49,038 nt of DNA from DAOTVS01 sp034436375. GTDB lineage: Bacteria > Chloroflexota > Anaerolineae > SpSt-313. Below are positions 24,398-33,091 of this stretch, piece by piece. The stretch lies in NCBI GenBank assembly GCA_034436375.1, contig DAOTVS010000325.1, positions 1 through 49,038 on the forward strand, in the 5' to 3' direction. Each line of letters opens with the position of its first letter. Position 1 is the stretch's first letter. Below the pieces are notes generated by a model. That model saw nothing but the letters and a program-made list of their open reading frames with translations, ran no database searches and was not told the origin of the DNA. The translations under genes were made by a program, and so were the position numbers.

Positions 24398-24446
24398 CCT
24401 TTGGGTTCGGCGGGTGAGAGGAAGCAGTCACGCCGGGAGGTGCGGC

Positions 24447-25127
24447 ATGCCTCTGTGCAGAATGCGCCCCGGGCAAATCGCCAGCCTGATGCTCGCTCTC
24501 CTGCTGCTGGCAGGGTGCGCCAGCTCCGCAGGCCGTGCGCTGTTGCCCGCCCAGGGTGGCCAGGCAGGGAAAGATCTGGTCGTGTTCCTCGGCGACTCGC
24601 TCACGGCAGGGTATGGTGTCGCCCCCCAGGATGCCTACCCCGCCGTCATCGGCCATTACTGGCAGAGCCACGATATCGGCTTCCGGGCCTTGAACGCAGG
24701 CATCAGCGGCAACAAGACTACTGATGTGCTGGCGCGCCTCGATCCCCTGTTGACCGCCGATGTCTGCCTGGTGTTCCTCGAGATCGGCGCCAACGATGCC
24801 TTTGCGGGCGATGATATCGACGCTATCCATGCCAGGATCAGCGAGATCATCCGGCGCATCCAGGCCCGGGGCATCCCGGTGGCGTTGGCCGCCCTGGAGC
24901 TGCCTGCCGGGCATCCGCAGGTCGGCCTTGAGCGTGCCGCTCGCTACCGCCGCATGTACGAGGAACTGGCCAGGGAGCACGCGGTGCCGGTCATGCCCTT
25001 TTTCCGGAGCGTGGGCCGGCAGGATCTATGGCTGCCCGACAGCCTGCACCTCAATGCCGAGGGCAATCGCCTGATCGCTCGCGATGTGCTGGCCTTCCTC
25101 AACCCGGCATGGAAGCTGGAGCCCTGA
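24447..25127 (+). CDS. GDSL/SGNH-family lipoprotein hydrolase
   Basis: 226 residues with a lipoprotein signal (LLLLAGC, lipidated Cys24) and an SGNH hydrolase domain. The nucleophile Ser51 lies in FLGDSLTAGYG, the oxyanion Gly and Asn occur in NAGISGNKT and IGANDAF, and the Asp-x-x-His pair lies in PDSLHLNAEG. It resembles TesA-type arylesterase/lysophospholipases that act on short acyl esters outside the membrane. The ATG at 24447 is chosen on GGGAGG 6 nt upstream, giving a compact signal peptide. The reading is open for 11 more codons upstream. Confidence 0.9.
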   Translation: MPLCRMRPGQIASLMLALLLLAGCASSAGRALLPAQGGQAGKDLVVFLGDSLTAGYGVAPQDAYPAVIGHYWQSHDIGFRALNAGISGNKTTDVLARLDPLLTADVCLVFLEIGANDAFAGDDIDAIHARISEIIRRIQARGIPVALAALELPAGHPQVGLERAARYRRMYEELAREHAVPVMPFFRSVGRQDLWLPDSLHLNAEGNRLIARDVLAFLNPAWKLEP

Positions 25128-25161
25128 GCATCCCTCACCCTGCCCCTCTCATACCGCAGGG

Positions 25162-25191
25162 TTGCCCACTATTGGCCATTTCGTGTACAAT
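25162..25191 (+). promoter_or_regulatory. Promoter upstream of the DUF3160 lipoprotein gene
   Basis: TTGCCC (25162-25167) and TACAAT (25186-25191) are 18 bp apart, about 90 nt before the ATG at 25287. Confidence 0.5.
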
Positions 25192-25286
25192 ACTGATCAG
25201 CCCCTGCCGCGCTCGTCAACGCGGCGCAGGAGGCCCCGTGGATGGTCACGGCGTGCAATGCCCGCTAGCGCAAGAAGGGGGACCCC

Positions 25287-27938
25287 ATGCGAAACGGAAC
25301 CCGTCTCAGCGGTTGGCTGCTGGCGATCCTGTTGGTCTTCTCCCTGCTGCCGGGTGGCTGCCGGCTGGCGCCCCCGCCCCCAACGCCCACCGGCGCACCC
25401 ACGCCTACGCTGCCGCCCCCACCAACGGAAGCCCTCGCCGCTCCAACCGAGCGCCCTGTTCCGCTCCCTACCCCGGCGCAGCAGGCCGGCCCCGTGGTGG
25501 CCTTTGCCCAGTTCAAGGAGCCGGCGGTGCAGACGGTGCCGGCCGTCCGCAACGAGCCCATCGCTGCGGACCTGAGCAACGTGCGCGTCGCCTTTGCCCT
25601 CTCAGCGGAACAGCGGGCCCGGCTGGCGCGCGACGGCTTTGTCGTGACTCCCGGCGCCGAGAAAGAGTTCTTTACCGTCTATGAAAAGGCGCGCTATGCC
25701 AACGTGCCCATCTTTGTCACCAGCGACTCACTTCTGCACGCCTATCACCTCCTCTTCGACAAGGTCCTGCGCACGGCGGAGGCCGAGCATTTTATCCCCC
25801 TGCTACGCGACCTGAATGCGTCGCTATTGGCCCGCACCGAGGCGGATTATGAGGCGCTGCGGGGCACCGGCTGGGAGGACGCAGCCCGCCGCACGGTGGC
25901 CTTTGTGGGCGTCGGCAGCAAGCTGCTGGACCCCAGCGTTCAGGTACCCGCCTACGCGGCCGATATGGTGCAGGCAGAGCTGGCCCTGATCGATGGGGCC
26001 GCAGGCATAAAGCCATCCCCTCTTTTCCCCGGGCTGGAGCTGGGCGAGGATTATTCCCAGTACATCCCCCGCGGCCACTATACCCGCAACGAGGAGCTGA
26101 AGGCTTATTTCAAGAGCATGATGTGGTACGGGCGGATGACCTTCCGCCTCCAGACGGCCGACGCGGAGGTCGGCCGCGCCGAGACGCGTTCCGCGCTGCT
26201 GCTGGTGTACGCCCTGCGCACGGCACAAGTGGGAGCTCGCCCCGCCCTGGACGTGTGGGCTGACCTCTACAACCCCACCGCCTTTTTTGTCGGCCGCAGC
26301 GACGACCTGACGGCGCTCCAGTACGCCGGGGTGATGGATGCCGTCTACGGTGCGGGCGCCGACCTCAAGGCCCTGGCCGACAATGCGGCGCTGGACGCGT
26401 TTATCGCCGAGGCCGATAAGCTGCCCCCGCCCCGCATTCTGGGCATGGTCATCTATGACACTGATGATGAGGAAGAAACGACCAAGGGGCTGCGCTTCAT
26501 GGGCCAGCGCTTTGTGCCCGACGCCTACGTTTTCCGCCAGCTGATCTATCGTAACGTCGGCACCCGCGATAACCGGCGCGGGCTGCCCAAGGGGCTGGAC
26601 CTCCTGGCGGCGATGGGCTCCGACCGGGCGCTGCAGATTCTGGACGGGATGGGCGAGACGGCCTACGAGAACTATCCGCAGCAGATGGCCAAGGTCCGCA
26701 GTTGGACCAGCAGCCTCACCCCGGCCGAGTGGACCGAGACGCTCTACAACTCGTGGCTCTATGCCTTCGACCCTCTGCTCCAGGTTCCCGGTCAGGGCTA
26801 CCCGGTGTTCATGCAGTCGCCGGCCTGGGTCGACAAAGAACTCAACACGGTGCTGGGCAGCTGGGCCGAACTCAAGCACGACACCATCCTCTACGCCAAG
26901 CAGGTGTACGCCGAGGCGGGGGGCGGGCCGATGCCGCCCGAACCCGTGCCACCCCGGGGTTACGTCGAGCCGGTGCCACTCTTCTACGCGCGGCTGCAGG
27001 CGCTGACCGCCATGACCCGCCAGGGGCTGGCGACCCGCGGCATGCTTGCCGACGCGGACGGCGCCAGCCTGCAGCGGCTGGAGGAACTGGCCGCCTCGCT
27101 GCAGACGATGGCCGAGAAAGAGCTGCGGGGCGAGGCCCTGACGGAAGAGGAATACACTACCATCCGTTTCTACGGCCGCGAGCTGGAGCACTTGACCATC
27201 GCCGCCGCCGATAGCCCGGAGGACGGCGATCGGGCCTTCATGGAGGAGGAGCCGCAGGCGGCGGTCATCGCCGATGTGGCTACGGACCCCTGGCCCGAGC
27301 CGACGGTGCTGGAGGAGGCCGTGGGCCGCGTGAATGAGATCCACGTCGTGGTGCCAGTCGTTGAGGCCAACGGGACGACGATGCTGCAGGTGGCCAAGGG
27401 CGGTGTCTACTCCTATTACGAGTTCCCCTGGCCGGCCAGCGACCGGCTCACCGATGAAAAGTGGCGGCAGACGCTCGACGCGGGGCAGGCTCCCGCCCCA
27501 CCCGAGTGGATCGGCAGCTTTTCCACCTCGGCAGGCGAATCCAGCGACCTGACCGAGGCAATCTCCCGCTTCCAGACCTCCCTGAGCGAGGCGTTCTGGC
27601 AGCTCGAGCCCGCCTACCTGCCGGCCCAGGGAGCGGCTCTGGCGCAATTCACCACCGAGATCGAAGCCCTGCGCGCACAAAAGCGCTACGAAGGCCGGCA
27701 ATTGATGGGCTCCGAACTGCGCTCCTGCGACCGGCAGACCCCGGACCAGGCAGTCATCACCGTGCGCGAGACCTGGCAGGATGAGTTGTACGGCTTTACG
27801 GACTATCCGGGGGGAGGCGGCGAATCTTCAGGCCGGCGCGGCCCCTACACCCTGGATGTGACCTATAAACTGGAGCGGGGCGAGCGGGGCTGGCAAGTCA
27901 CCCAGGCTACGTACACCAATGAGCCTCCTGGCTGGTAA
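25287..27938 (+). CDS. DUF3160 lipoprotein
   Basis: 883 residues. A lipoprotein signal (LLPGGC, Cys25) leads into a Pro/Thr-rich linker (about 28-70), then a long DUF3160 domain recognised by VPIFVTSDSLLHAYHLLFDK near its start, later SWTSSLTPAEWTETLYNSWL, and a conserved LKHDTILYAKQVYAE. DUF3160 proteins are extracytoplasmic and of unknown function. The ATG at 25287 has GGGGGACC upstream rather than a strong Shine-Dalgarno. It overlaps the CapA-like gene by 20 nt, so the two exported proteins are probably co-expressed. Confidence 0.87.
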   Translation: MRNGTRLSGWLLAILLVFSLLPGGCRLAPPPPTPTGAPTPTLPPPPTEALAAPTERPVPLPTPAQQAGPVVAFAQFKEPAVQTVPAVRNEPIAADLSNVRVAFALSAEQRARLARDGFVVTPGAEKEFFTVYEKARYANVPIFVTSDSLLHAYHLLFDKVLRTAEAEHFIPLLRDLNASLLARTEADYEALRGTGWEDAARRTVAFVGVGSKLLDPSVQVPAYAADMVQAELALIDGAAGIKPSPLFPGLELGEDYSQYIPRGHYTRNEELKAYFKSMMWYGRMTFRLQTADAEVGRAETRSALLLVYALRTAQVGARPALDVWADLYNPTAFFVGRSDDLTALQYAGVMDAVYGAGADLKALADNAALDAFIAEADKLPPPRILGMVIYDTDDEEETTKGLRFMGQRFVPDAYVFRQLIYRNVGTRDNRRGLPKGLDLLAAMGSDRALQILDGMGETAYENYPQQMAKVRSWTSSLTPAEWTETLYNSWLYAFDPLLQVPGQGYPVFMQSPAWVDKELNTVLGSWAELKHDTILYAKQVYAEAGGGPMPPEPVPPRGYVEPVPLFYARLQALTAMTRQGLATRGMLADADGASLQRLEELAASLQTMAEKELRGEALTEEEYTTIRFYGRELEHLTIAAADSPEDGDRAFMEEEPQAAVIADVATDPWPEPTVLEEAVGRVNEIHVVVPVVEANGTTMLQVAKGGVYSYYEFPWPASDRLTDEKWRQTLDAGQAPAPPEWIGSFSTSAGESSDLTEAISRFQTSLSEAFWQLEPAYLPAQGAALAQFTTEIEALRAQKRYEGRQLMGSELRSCDRQTPDQAVITVRETWQDELYGFTDYPGGGGESSGRRGPYTLDVTYKLERGERGWQVTQATYTNEPPGW

Positions 27939-29631
27939 GGAGGGGCGCCCCGCTGGACCTCCCGGAGGTCCCGAACCAGGAGACCCAGTCGCCAATCCCC
28001 CAGCAACCGGGTTCGTCGTCAGGGAGAGGCGGCGCAGTGGGATTTGCGCTCTTGTGGCGTACCTGGTACTCTTGCCCCTGCTCGTCGCAGCCTGCGCTCC
28101 TCCGCCCGGGCAGGCTGCCCCCGACCTGGCGGCCTATCCCTGGCTCTACCTGCGCGCGGGTGAGCCCCTCGCCCCCGGTGAGCGGGCCGTCACGGTCATC
28201 GCCGCCGGCGACGTGATGCTGGGCCGCGCGGTCGCCACTGAAGCCGCGCCCCTGGCCGGCATCGCCCCCCTGCTGCGCACGGCTGATCTGACTGTGGGCA
28301 ACCTGGAGTGTGTCGTCAGCGACCAGGGGGTTGCCCGGCCGGGGCCCTACCGGCTGCGCGCTCCACTGGCCGCCATCGCCAGCCTGCGCAGCGCCGGGTT
28401 CGATGTGCTGGGCCTCGCCAACAACCACGCCCTCGACTATGGCCCGATGGCTCTGGCCCAGACGGCAACCCGCTTGCGCTGGGCCGGCATCGATACCGTA
28501 GGGGCGGGCCCCAGCCCGGAGGCGGCCCTCAAGCCCGTGATCCGGCAGGTTGGGGCGCTAGAGTTCGCCTTCCTGGCCTTCAACGCCGTGCCCGACCCGG
28601 AAGATAGCCCCAGCGACGGCGGCTGGACCCGCGCAGAGTGGGATCGCGAGCGGGCAATGGCCGCCGTCGCCGCGGCCCGCGCGCAGGCCGATGCCGTCAT
28701 CGTCTCTGTACACTGGGGCTACGAGTACGAGCAATCGCCCGACCCTGCCCAGCGCGAGATGGCCCGGGCGCTGCTGAGCGCCGGCGCAGACCTGGTGATC
28801 GGGCACCATCCCCATGTCGTGCAGGACACAGAAGCCAGCGAGGGCGGATTCGTGGCCTACAGCCTGGGCAATCTAGTCTTCGATCAGCAGCAGGGCGAGA
28901 CGCAGGAGGGCCTGGCCCTGCGCGCCGTGTTCGATGCGCGGGGCCTGCGCGCCGTGCAGGCCCTACCGCTGCAAGCCGGGCCCCGGCCCCGGCTGTTGAG
29001 TCCCGGCGAGGCAGCGCCGCTCCTGGCCCGGATACGGCCGGCGCCGCGCCGCCTCGGCTTTGCCTGCGCCGGGGACGCCTGTCACCCGCTCGAGGTACCT
29101 CAGGACCCGCAGTCCGGCCTTTTCCGCGCCGGAACTGCCGACCTGACTGGCGACGGAGTGCCGGAACAGGTGCAACTACTGGACGAGCAACTCACCGTCT
29201 ACAGCGCGGGAACGGTGGTCTGGTGCGCGCCGGAAGACTGGCGCGTGGCAGACCTGGCCCTGGGCGACGCCAACGACGACGGCCGGTCCGAGATGCTCCT
29301 CGCCCTCTGGAAGGCCGACGCGGCAGGTGTGCTGCGCAGCCACCCCTTCCTCGTCGGCTACCGGCAGGGCGCCTACCGCGTCCTCTGGGGCGGCTCTGCC
29401 GTGCCCGATCCCATCCATGAGGTCGAGCTGGGCGACGTCGACGGCGACGGCGCGCAGGAGCTGACCGTCCTCGAAGAGCGCGATGGCGCCCGCACCGTCA
29501 GCGTCTGGCGCTGGCACGGCTGGGGCTTCAGCCTGCTCTGGCGGAGCGCGCCCGGCGCTTTACGCGACCTGGTGCTGCTCCCTGGTAAGGCAGCCGCTCC
29601 ACCAACCATCAGTGTCGCCGTAGAGCCCTGA
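27919..29631 (+). CDS. CapA-family lipoprotein with C-terminal integrin-like repeats
   Basis: About 570 residues. A hydrophobic segment ends in a lipobox (LLVAAC, Cys59), then a CapA/PgsA metallophosphoesterase-like domain: VIAAGDVMLGR, GNLECVV, LGLANNHALDYG, VHWGYEYE, IGHHPHVVQ and YSLGNLVFD. The last 200 residues carry Asp-rich FG-GAP/VCBS-like repeats (DLTGDGVPEQV, DANDDGRSEM, DVDGDGAQEL). CapA-like proteins are tied to poly-gamma-glutamate or surface-polymer handling; no capB or capC is present, so the role is open. The 58-residue part before the Cys is too long for a standard signal peptide, so the true start may be inside; a palindrome at 27955-27971 lies in it. Confidence 0.8.
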   Translation: MSLLAGKEGRPAGPPGGPEPGDPVANPPATGFVVRERRRSGICALVAYLVLLPLLVAACAPPPGQAAPDLAAYPWLYLRAGEPLAPGERAVTVIAAGDVMLGRAVATEAAPLAGIAPLLRTADLTVGNLECVVSDQGVARPGPYRLRAPLAAIASLRSAGFDVLGLANNHALDYGPMALAQTATRLRWAGIDTVGAGPSPEAALKPVIRQVGALEFAFLAFNAVPDPEDSPSDGGWTRAEWDRERAMAAVAAARAQADAVIVSVHWGYEYEQSPDPAQREMARALLSAGADLVIGHHPHVVQDTEASEGGFVAYSLGNLVFDQQQGETQEGLALRAVFDARGLRAVQALPLQAGPRPRLLSPGEAAPLLARIRPAPRRLGFACAGDACHPLEVPQDPQSGLFRAGTADLTGDGVPEQVQLLDEQLTVYSAGTVVWCAPEDWRVADLALGDANDDGRSEMLLALWKADAAGVLRSHPFLVGYRQGAYRVLWGGSAVPDPIHEVELGDVDGDGAQELTVLEERDGARTVSVWRWHGWGFSLLWRSAPGALRDLVLLPGKAAAPPTISVAVEP

Positions 29632-29700
29632 GAAAAAGTCTGCATGCTCCGACCAGCCAAATTGCCGTTCCTATTCCCCCAGTTGAGTGCAATTCATCTA

Positions 29701-29729
29701 TTGACAAAGAATCAGACTGACTGTATAAT
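29701..29729 (+). promoter_or_regulatory. Strong promoter of the LacI-family regulator gene
   Basis: TTGACA (29701-29706) and TATAAT (29724-29729) are exact consensus boxes 17 bp apart. Operator 1 begins just after the predicted start (about 29736). Confidence 0.85.
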
Positions 29730-29737
29730 GAAGGTAG

Positions 29738-29757
29738 GATTGGGAGCGCTCCCAATC
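29738..29757. promoter_or_regulatory. CelR-like LacI operator 1
   Basis: GATTGGGAGCGCTCCCAATC is a perfect 20-bp palindrome around TGGGAGCGCTCCCA, the 14-bp operator known for the cellobiose-responsive regulator CelR of Thermobifida. It covers the transcription start region, suggesting autorepression. Confidence 0.85.
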
Positions 29758-29813
29758 TATGGCCGATGATGGCCATTTTGGGCCGCTTTAGGGCCTTTTC
29801 AATAGCTACTCGC

Positions 29814-29827
29814 TGGGAGCGCTCCCA
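29814..29827. promoter_or_regulatory. CelR-like LacI operator 2
   Basis: A second perfect TGGGAGCGCTCCCA lies 73 bp from the first centre to centre, about seven helical turns, which would allow one tetramer or two dimers to loop DNA. Confidence 0.85.
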
Positions 29828-29850
29828 ATACAGGCCTGGGAGGTAAGCCA

Positions 29851-30858
29851 GTGAACCCCAATACCCTGGAAGAAATCGCACGCCTGTCAGGCGTCTCCCG
29901 CTCTACCGTTTCACGGGTGATCAACGACCACCCGAACGTGCGCCCAGAGGTGCGGGCCAGGGTCCAACGCATCGTGCAGCAGGTGGGATACCACCCCCAT
30001 GCCGCCGCCCGCAGCCTGGTCACCAAGCGCACTCAGGTCATTGGCCTGCTCATTCCCCAGGCAGTGACGCGCATCTTTACCGATCCCTTCTTTCCCCATC
30101 TCATCCGCGGCATCGCCAGCACCTGCAACGCCCGAGGCTGCCACCTCATGCTTTCGCTCTTTACCAGCTCAACCGACCAGGATAGCCTCTACCGCCAGGT
30201 GCTGCGCAGCGGCTACCTGGATGGCGTGGTGGTGGCCTCGACTACCCTGGACGATCCCCTCATCCCCCGTATGATCGAGGATGGTATCCACATGGTCTGT
30301 GTAGGCCGCTACCCCGATGACCGGGTCAGTTATGTCGATTCAGATAACGTCCGTGGCTCGCGCATGGCCGTTGAGCATCTGCTGAGGCTTGGCCACCGGC
30401 GCATCGCTACCGTGACCGGGCCATTGAGCATGGTCCCCGGCCACGACCGCCTGGAGGGCTATCGCCAGGCGCTGGAGGCGCGGGGGCTGCCGGTGGATGA
30501 AAGCCTGATCGCTGAAGGCGACTTTTCCGAAGAGGGCAGCCAGGCAGTCATGCAGCGGCTCCTGGCGACTGGGCCGACAGCCGTCTTCGCCGCCAGCGAC
30601 CCCACAGCCATCGGCGTCATGAAAGCCCTCAAGGCGGCTGGACGCCGTATCCCCGATGATGTGGCGGTCGTGGGCTTTGACGATCTGCCAATCGCTTCCA
30701 TCGTCGAGCCGGCGCTGACCACGGTGCGCCAACCGATCGAACAACTGGGGGCAACGGCGACCGATCTGCTGCTTAAGCTGATTGAGGGCGAGGTACAGGA
30801 GCCGCAGCATGTGATTCTCCCCACCCAGTTGGTGATCCGCGCTTCCTGCGGCTCATAA
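29851..30858 (+). CDS. LacI-family transcriptional regulator (CelR-like)
   Basis: 335 residues with an N-terminal helix-turn-helix (TLEEIARLSGVSRSTVSRVI), a hinge containing AARSLVTKRT, and a periplasmic-binding-protein-like sensor domain (HLLRLGHRRIATVTGP, VVGFDDLPIASIVEPALTT). The GTG at 29851 is preceded by GGGAGG at 7-nt spacing. Two CelR-type operators sit in its own leader. It is followed by an Opp-type transporter and a cellobiose phosphorylase gene on the same strand, so cellobiose or a cello-oligosaccharide is the likely inducer. No operator copy was seen in the gap before the transporter. Confidence 0.92.
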   Translation: MNPNTLEEIARLSGVSRSTVSRVINDHPNVRPEVRARVQRIVQQVGYHPHAAARSLVTKRTQVIGLLIPQAVTRIFTDPFFPHLIRGIASTCNARGCHLMLSLFTSSTDQDSLYRQVLRSGYLDGVVVASTTLDDPLIPRMIEDGIHMVCVGRYPDDRVSYVDSDNVRGSRMAVEHLLRLGHRRIATVTGPLSMVPGHDRLEGYRQALEARGLPVDESLIAEGDFSEEGSQAVMQRLLATGPTAVFAASDPTAIGVMKALKAAGRRIPDDVAVVGFDDLPIASIVEPALTTVRQPIEQLGATATDLLLKLIEGEVQEPQHVILPTQLVIRASCGS

Positions 30859-31116
30859 TGCGACGATAGTGTTGTTGGCTGGATAGAATCGCCCGCCAGA
30901 CTCCCAAACTCTGGCTCGCACACTCGCCTGCCCCTTCGGAGGCTGGGTGGGCTCAGGTGCGGCTCTGCACACTACAGCGGGCGCCAAGCGCCAGGCGCGC
31001 AAAGGAGGCAAGAGTCTAGATTATATGCCCATTCGCGTTTCCGGATTCGCCTCACAGAGGGGTGAGCGCGAGACCTTATGGAATGATCCATGCCGAAAGT
31101 CGAGGAGGAGCATACC
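30859..31116 (+). other. Gap between regulator and transporter genes
   Basis: The 258-nt gap has no ORF and no copy of TGGGAGCGCTCCCA. It holds a short hairpin GCCAGA/TCTGGC (30895-30915) and a GC-rich inverted motif near 30985. A TAGATTATAT stretch (about 31016-31026) could be a -10 but lacks a convincing -35. Transcription may read through from the regulator promoter. Confidence 0.4.
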
Positions 31117-32961
31117 ATGAAACGCGCATCGGCCTTAATGATGGTCCTGGTAGCCCTGAGCATCGTGCTTGCGAGCTGCGGCTCACCAGCCGCGCCCACG
31201 CCCCAGGTCGTCATCCAGAAGGAGACCGTCGTCGAGCAGGCGACCGTGGTCATGAAAGAGACGGTCATCCAGAAGGAAACCGCAGCCCCCATCGTCGTGA
31301 CGGCGACGCCGGCGCCAACGGAAGCGCCCAAGCCGAGCGAGGCCACCTTCCCTCGCGAAGAAACCCTGTACGTCGCCGGTTCGGCCTGGGGTCCGCCATC
31401 GACCTGGAACCCGTTCCAGCCCGGCAGCCTCGCCAATACCACCGGGACCATCGGCTACCTGTACGAGTTCCTGTATGCCTACGATCCGATGACTGGCAAG
31501 ATGGTGCCCTGGCTGGCGGAGAGCGGCAAGTGGACCGATGCCAACACCTTTGACGTGACGCTCCGCAAGGGCCTGACCTGGAGCGACGGCCAGCCGCTGA
31601 CGGCGGCCGATGTCAAGTTCACCTACGAGCTCGGCAAAAAGTACTCCGCAATATGGTTCTCCGCCATGTGGACGTACCTGACGGGCGTGGAAGCAATCGA
31701 CGACACCCACGTCAGGTTCACGTTCAAGGACCCGCTCTACCAGGAGTTCGAGAACCGCCTCTACAACGTCCCCATCGTCCCCAAGCACCTGTGGGAAAGC
31801 CGGACCGAAGAGGAGATCACAGTCGGCACCAATGAAAAGCCCATCGGCTCCGGCGCCTACCTGTACCAGGCGGCCGGTGCAGACCGCAACATCTGGGTGC
31901 GCAACGAGAACTGGTGGGGCATCAAGGTGTTCGGCAAGCCGGCCCCCAAGTACATCGTCGATATCCTCACCTCCAGCAACAACGTCGCCCTGGGCATGGT
32001 CATCAAGGGCGAGCTCGACCTGAGCAATAACTTCTTGCCGGGTGTTGCCGAGCTAGCCAACAAGGGCTACGTACAGACCTACTATGCCAAGGCGCCCTAT
32101 ATGCTCTCGGCCAATACCGCCGTGTTGTTCATGAACACGACCAAGAAGCCCATGGATGACGCGGCCTTTCGCAGGGCACTGGCCTTTGCCATCGACGTCC
32201 CCTCCATTGTGAACGTGGCCTATGCCCAGCTGGTCAAGCCGGCCAGCCCGTCGGGCCTCCTGCCGACACTGGACAAGTACGTCGACAAGAACGTGATGGC
32301 CAGGCTGGGGTACACCTTTGATACGGCCAAGGCCAAGCAGATGCTGGCCGCCGCCGGCTACAAGGACGTGGATGGCGACAAGTTCGTCGAAGCTCCCGAC
32401 GGCAGCAAAATTGCGCTGCAGGTGACCTGCCCCCAGGGCTGGACCGACTGGATGGCGGCCATCGGCATCATCGCCAAGAGTGCCCAGGCGGCCGGCATCA
32501 ACATCCAGGCTGCCACCCCAGACTATGGTGCCTGGAACACTGCCCTGCAGAGCGGCACCTTTGACATGACCCTGAACAACTGGGCGACCATGAGCAACAC
32601 ACCCTGGACGCTCTACAACCTCCTGTTCTGGCACCCGATCACGGACCAGATGCAGAACGGCAACTTTGGCCGCTACAATGGCCAGAAACTCTTTGATCTG
32701 GTCGATGCCCTGGCCAGGGTCCCGACGAGCGATGAGGCAGGCATGAAGGCCGCCTGCTCCAAGATCCAGGAAGCCATGCTCACCGAGATGCCCGTGATCC
32801 CGCTGTGGTACAATGGCCTTTGGGCGCAGTGGAGCACCACGACCTGGACCAACTGGCCAACCGAGAAGACGACCAACCAGACGTTGCCCTCCACCTGGTC
32901 AGGCTACTGGCAGCTCGGCGGGGTACAAACCCTCATCAATCTCAAGCCGGTGACCAAGTAG
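31117..32961 (+). CDS. ABC transporter substrate-binding lipoprotein, family 5
   Basis: 614 residues. A lipoprotein signal (SIVLASC, Cys21) is followed by a charged Val/Gln/Lys/Glu repeat linker and Pro/Ala/Thr spacer (to about 80) that is common in Chloroflexota binding proteins. The rest is a family 5 (DppA/OppA-like) domain: WLAESGKWTDANTFDVTLRK near the start and LTWSDGQPLTAADVKFTYEL. Family 5 proteins bind peptides, but a branch binds cello-oligosaccharides, for example in Thermotoga. Here the adjacent CelR-like regulator and GH94 phosphorylase favour cellobiose or cello-oligosaccharide. GAGGAGGAG precedes the ATG. Confidence 0.92.
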   Translation: MKRASALMMVLVALSIVLASCGSPAAPTPQVVIQKETVVEQATVVMKETVIQKETAAPIVVTATPAPTEAPKPSEATFPREETLYVAGSAWGPPSTWNPFQPGSLANTTGTIGYLYEFLYAYDPMTGKMVPWLAESGKWTDANTFDVTLRKGLTWSDGQPLTAADVKFTYELGKKYSAIWFSAMWTYLTGVEAIDDTHVRFTFKDPLYQEFENRLYNVPIVPKHLWESRTEEEITVGTNEKPIGSGAYLYQAAGADRNIWVRNENWWGIKVFGKPAPKYIVDILTSSNNVALGMVIKGELDLSNNFLPGVAELANKGYVQTYYAKAPYMLSANTAVLFMNTTKKPMDDAAFRRALAFAIDVPSIVNVAYAQLVKPASPSGLLPTLDKYVDKNVMARLGYTFDTAKAKQMLAAAGYKDVDGDKFVEAPDGSKIALQVTCPQGWTDWMAAIGIIAKSAQAAGINIQAATPDYGAWNTALQSGTFDMTLNNWATMSNTPWTLYNLLFWHPITDQMQNGNFGRYNGQKLFDLVDALARVPTSDEAGMKAACSKIQEAMLTEMPVIPLWYNGLWAQWSTTTWTNWPTEKTTNQTLPSTWSGYWQLGGVQTLINLKPVTK

Positions 32962-32986
32962 CTGCACATCGGGTCTCCAGAGGCGT

Positions 32987-33078
32987 CCCTCCCGGAGGGC
33001 TTGGCCCTCCGGGAGGGTGGATGAAACGAGAATCGCGTAGCAAGCGCACCCTCCCGGAGATCGCGAACCCTCCGGGAG
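32987..33078 (+). repeat. Two hairpins between binding-protein and permease genes
   Basis: Hairpin 1 is a perfect 14-bp stem with a 3-nt loop (32987-33000 with 33004-33017). Hairpin 2 reuses the same CTCCCGGAG/CTCCGGGAG arms (33051-33059 with 33070-33078). They sit between the solute-binding gene and the first permease gene. Neither has a T-run, so an RNA-stabilising or partial-termination role that boosts binding-protein yield fits best. Confidence 0.7.
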
Positions 33079-33091
33079 AGGGGCGAACAGG

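Noticed and set aside
25824..27701. A 625-codon open frame on the minus strand, antisense to the DUF3160 gene
   Set aside because: It mirrors the codon bias of the real gene, has no domain pattern, and no ribosome binding site; the plus-strand protein has a lipobox and conserved domain.
31410..31424. GAAC-CC-GTTC sequence in the binding-protein gene as a LexA box
   Set aside because: The spacer is 2 instead of 4 bases and it lies inside coding sequence.
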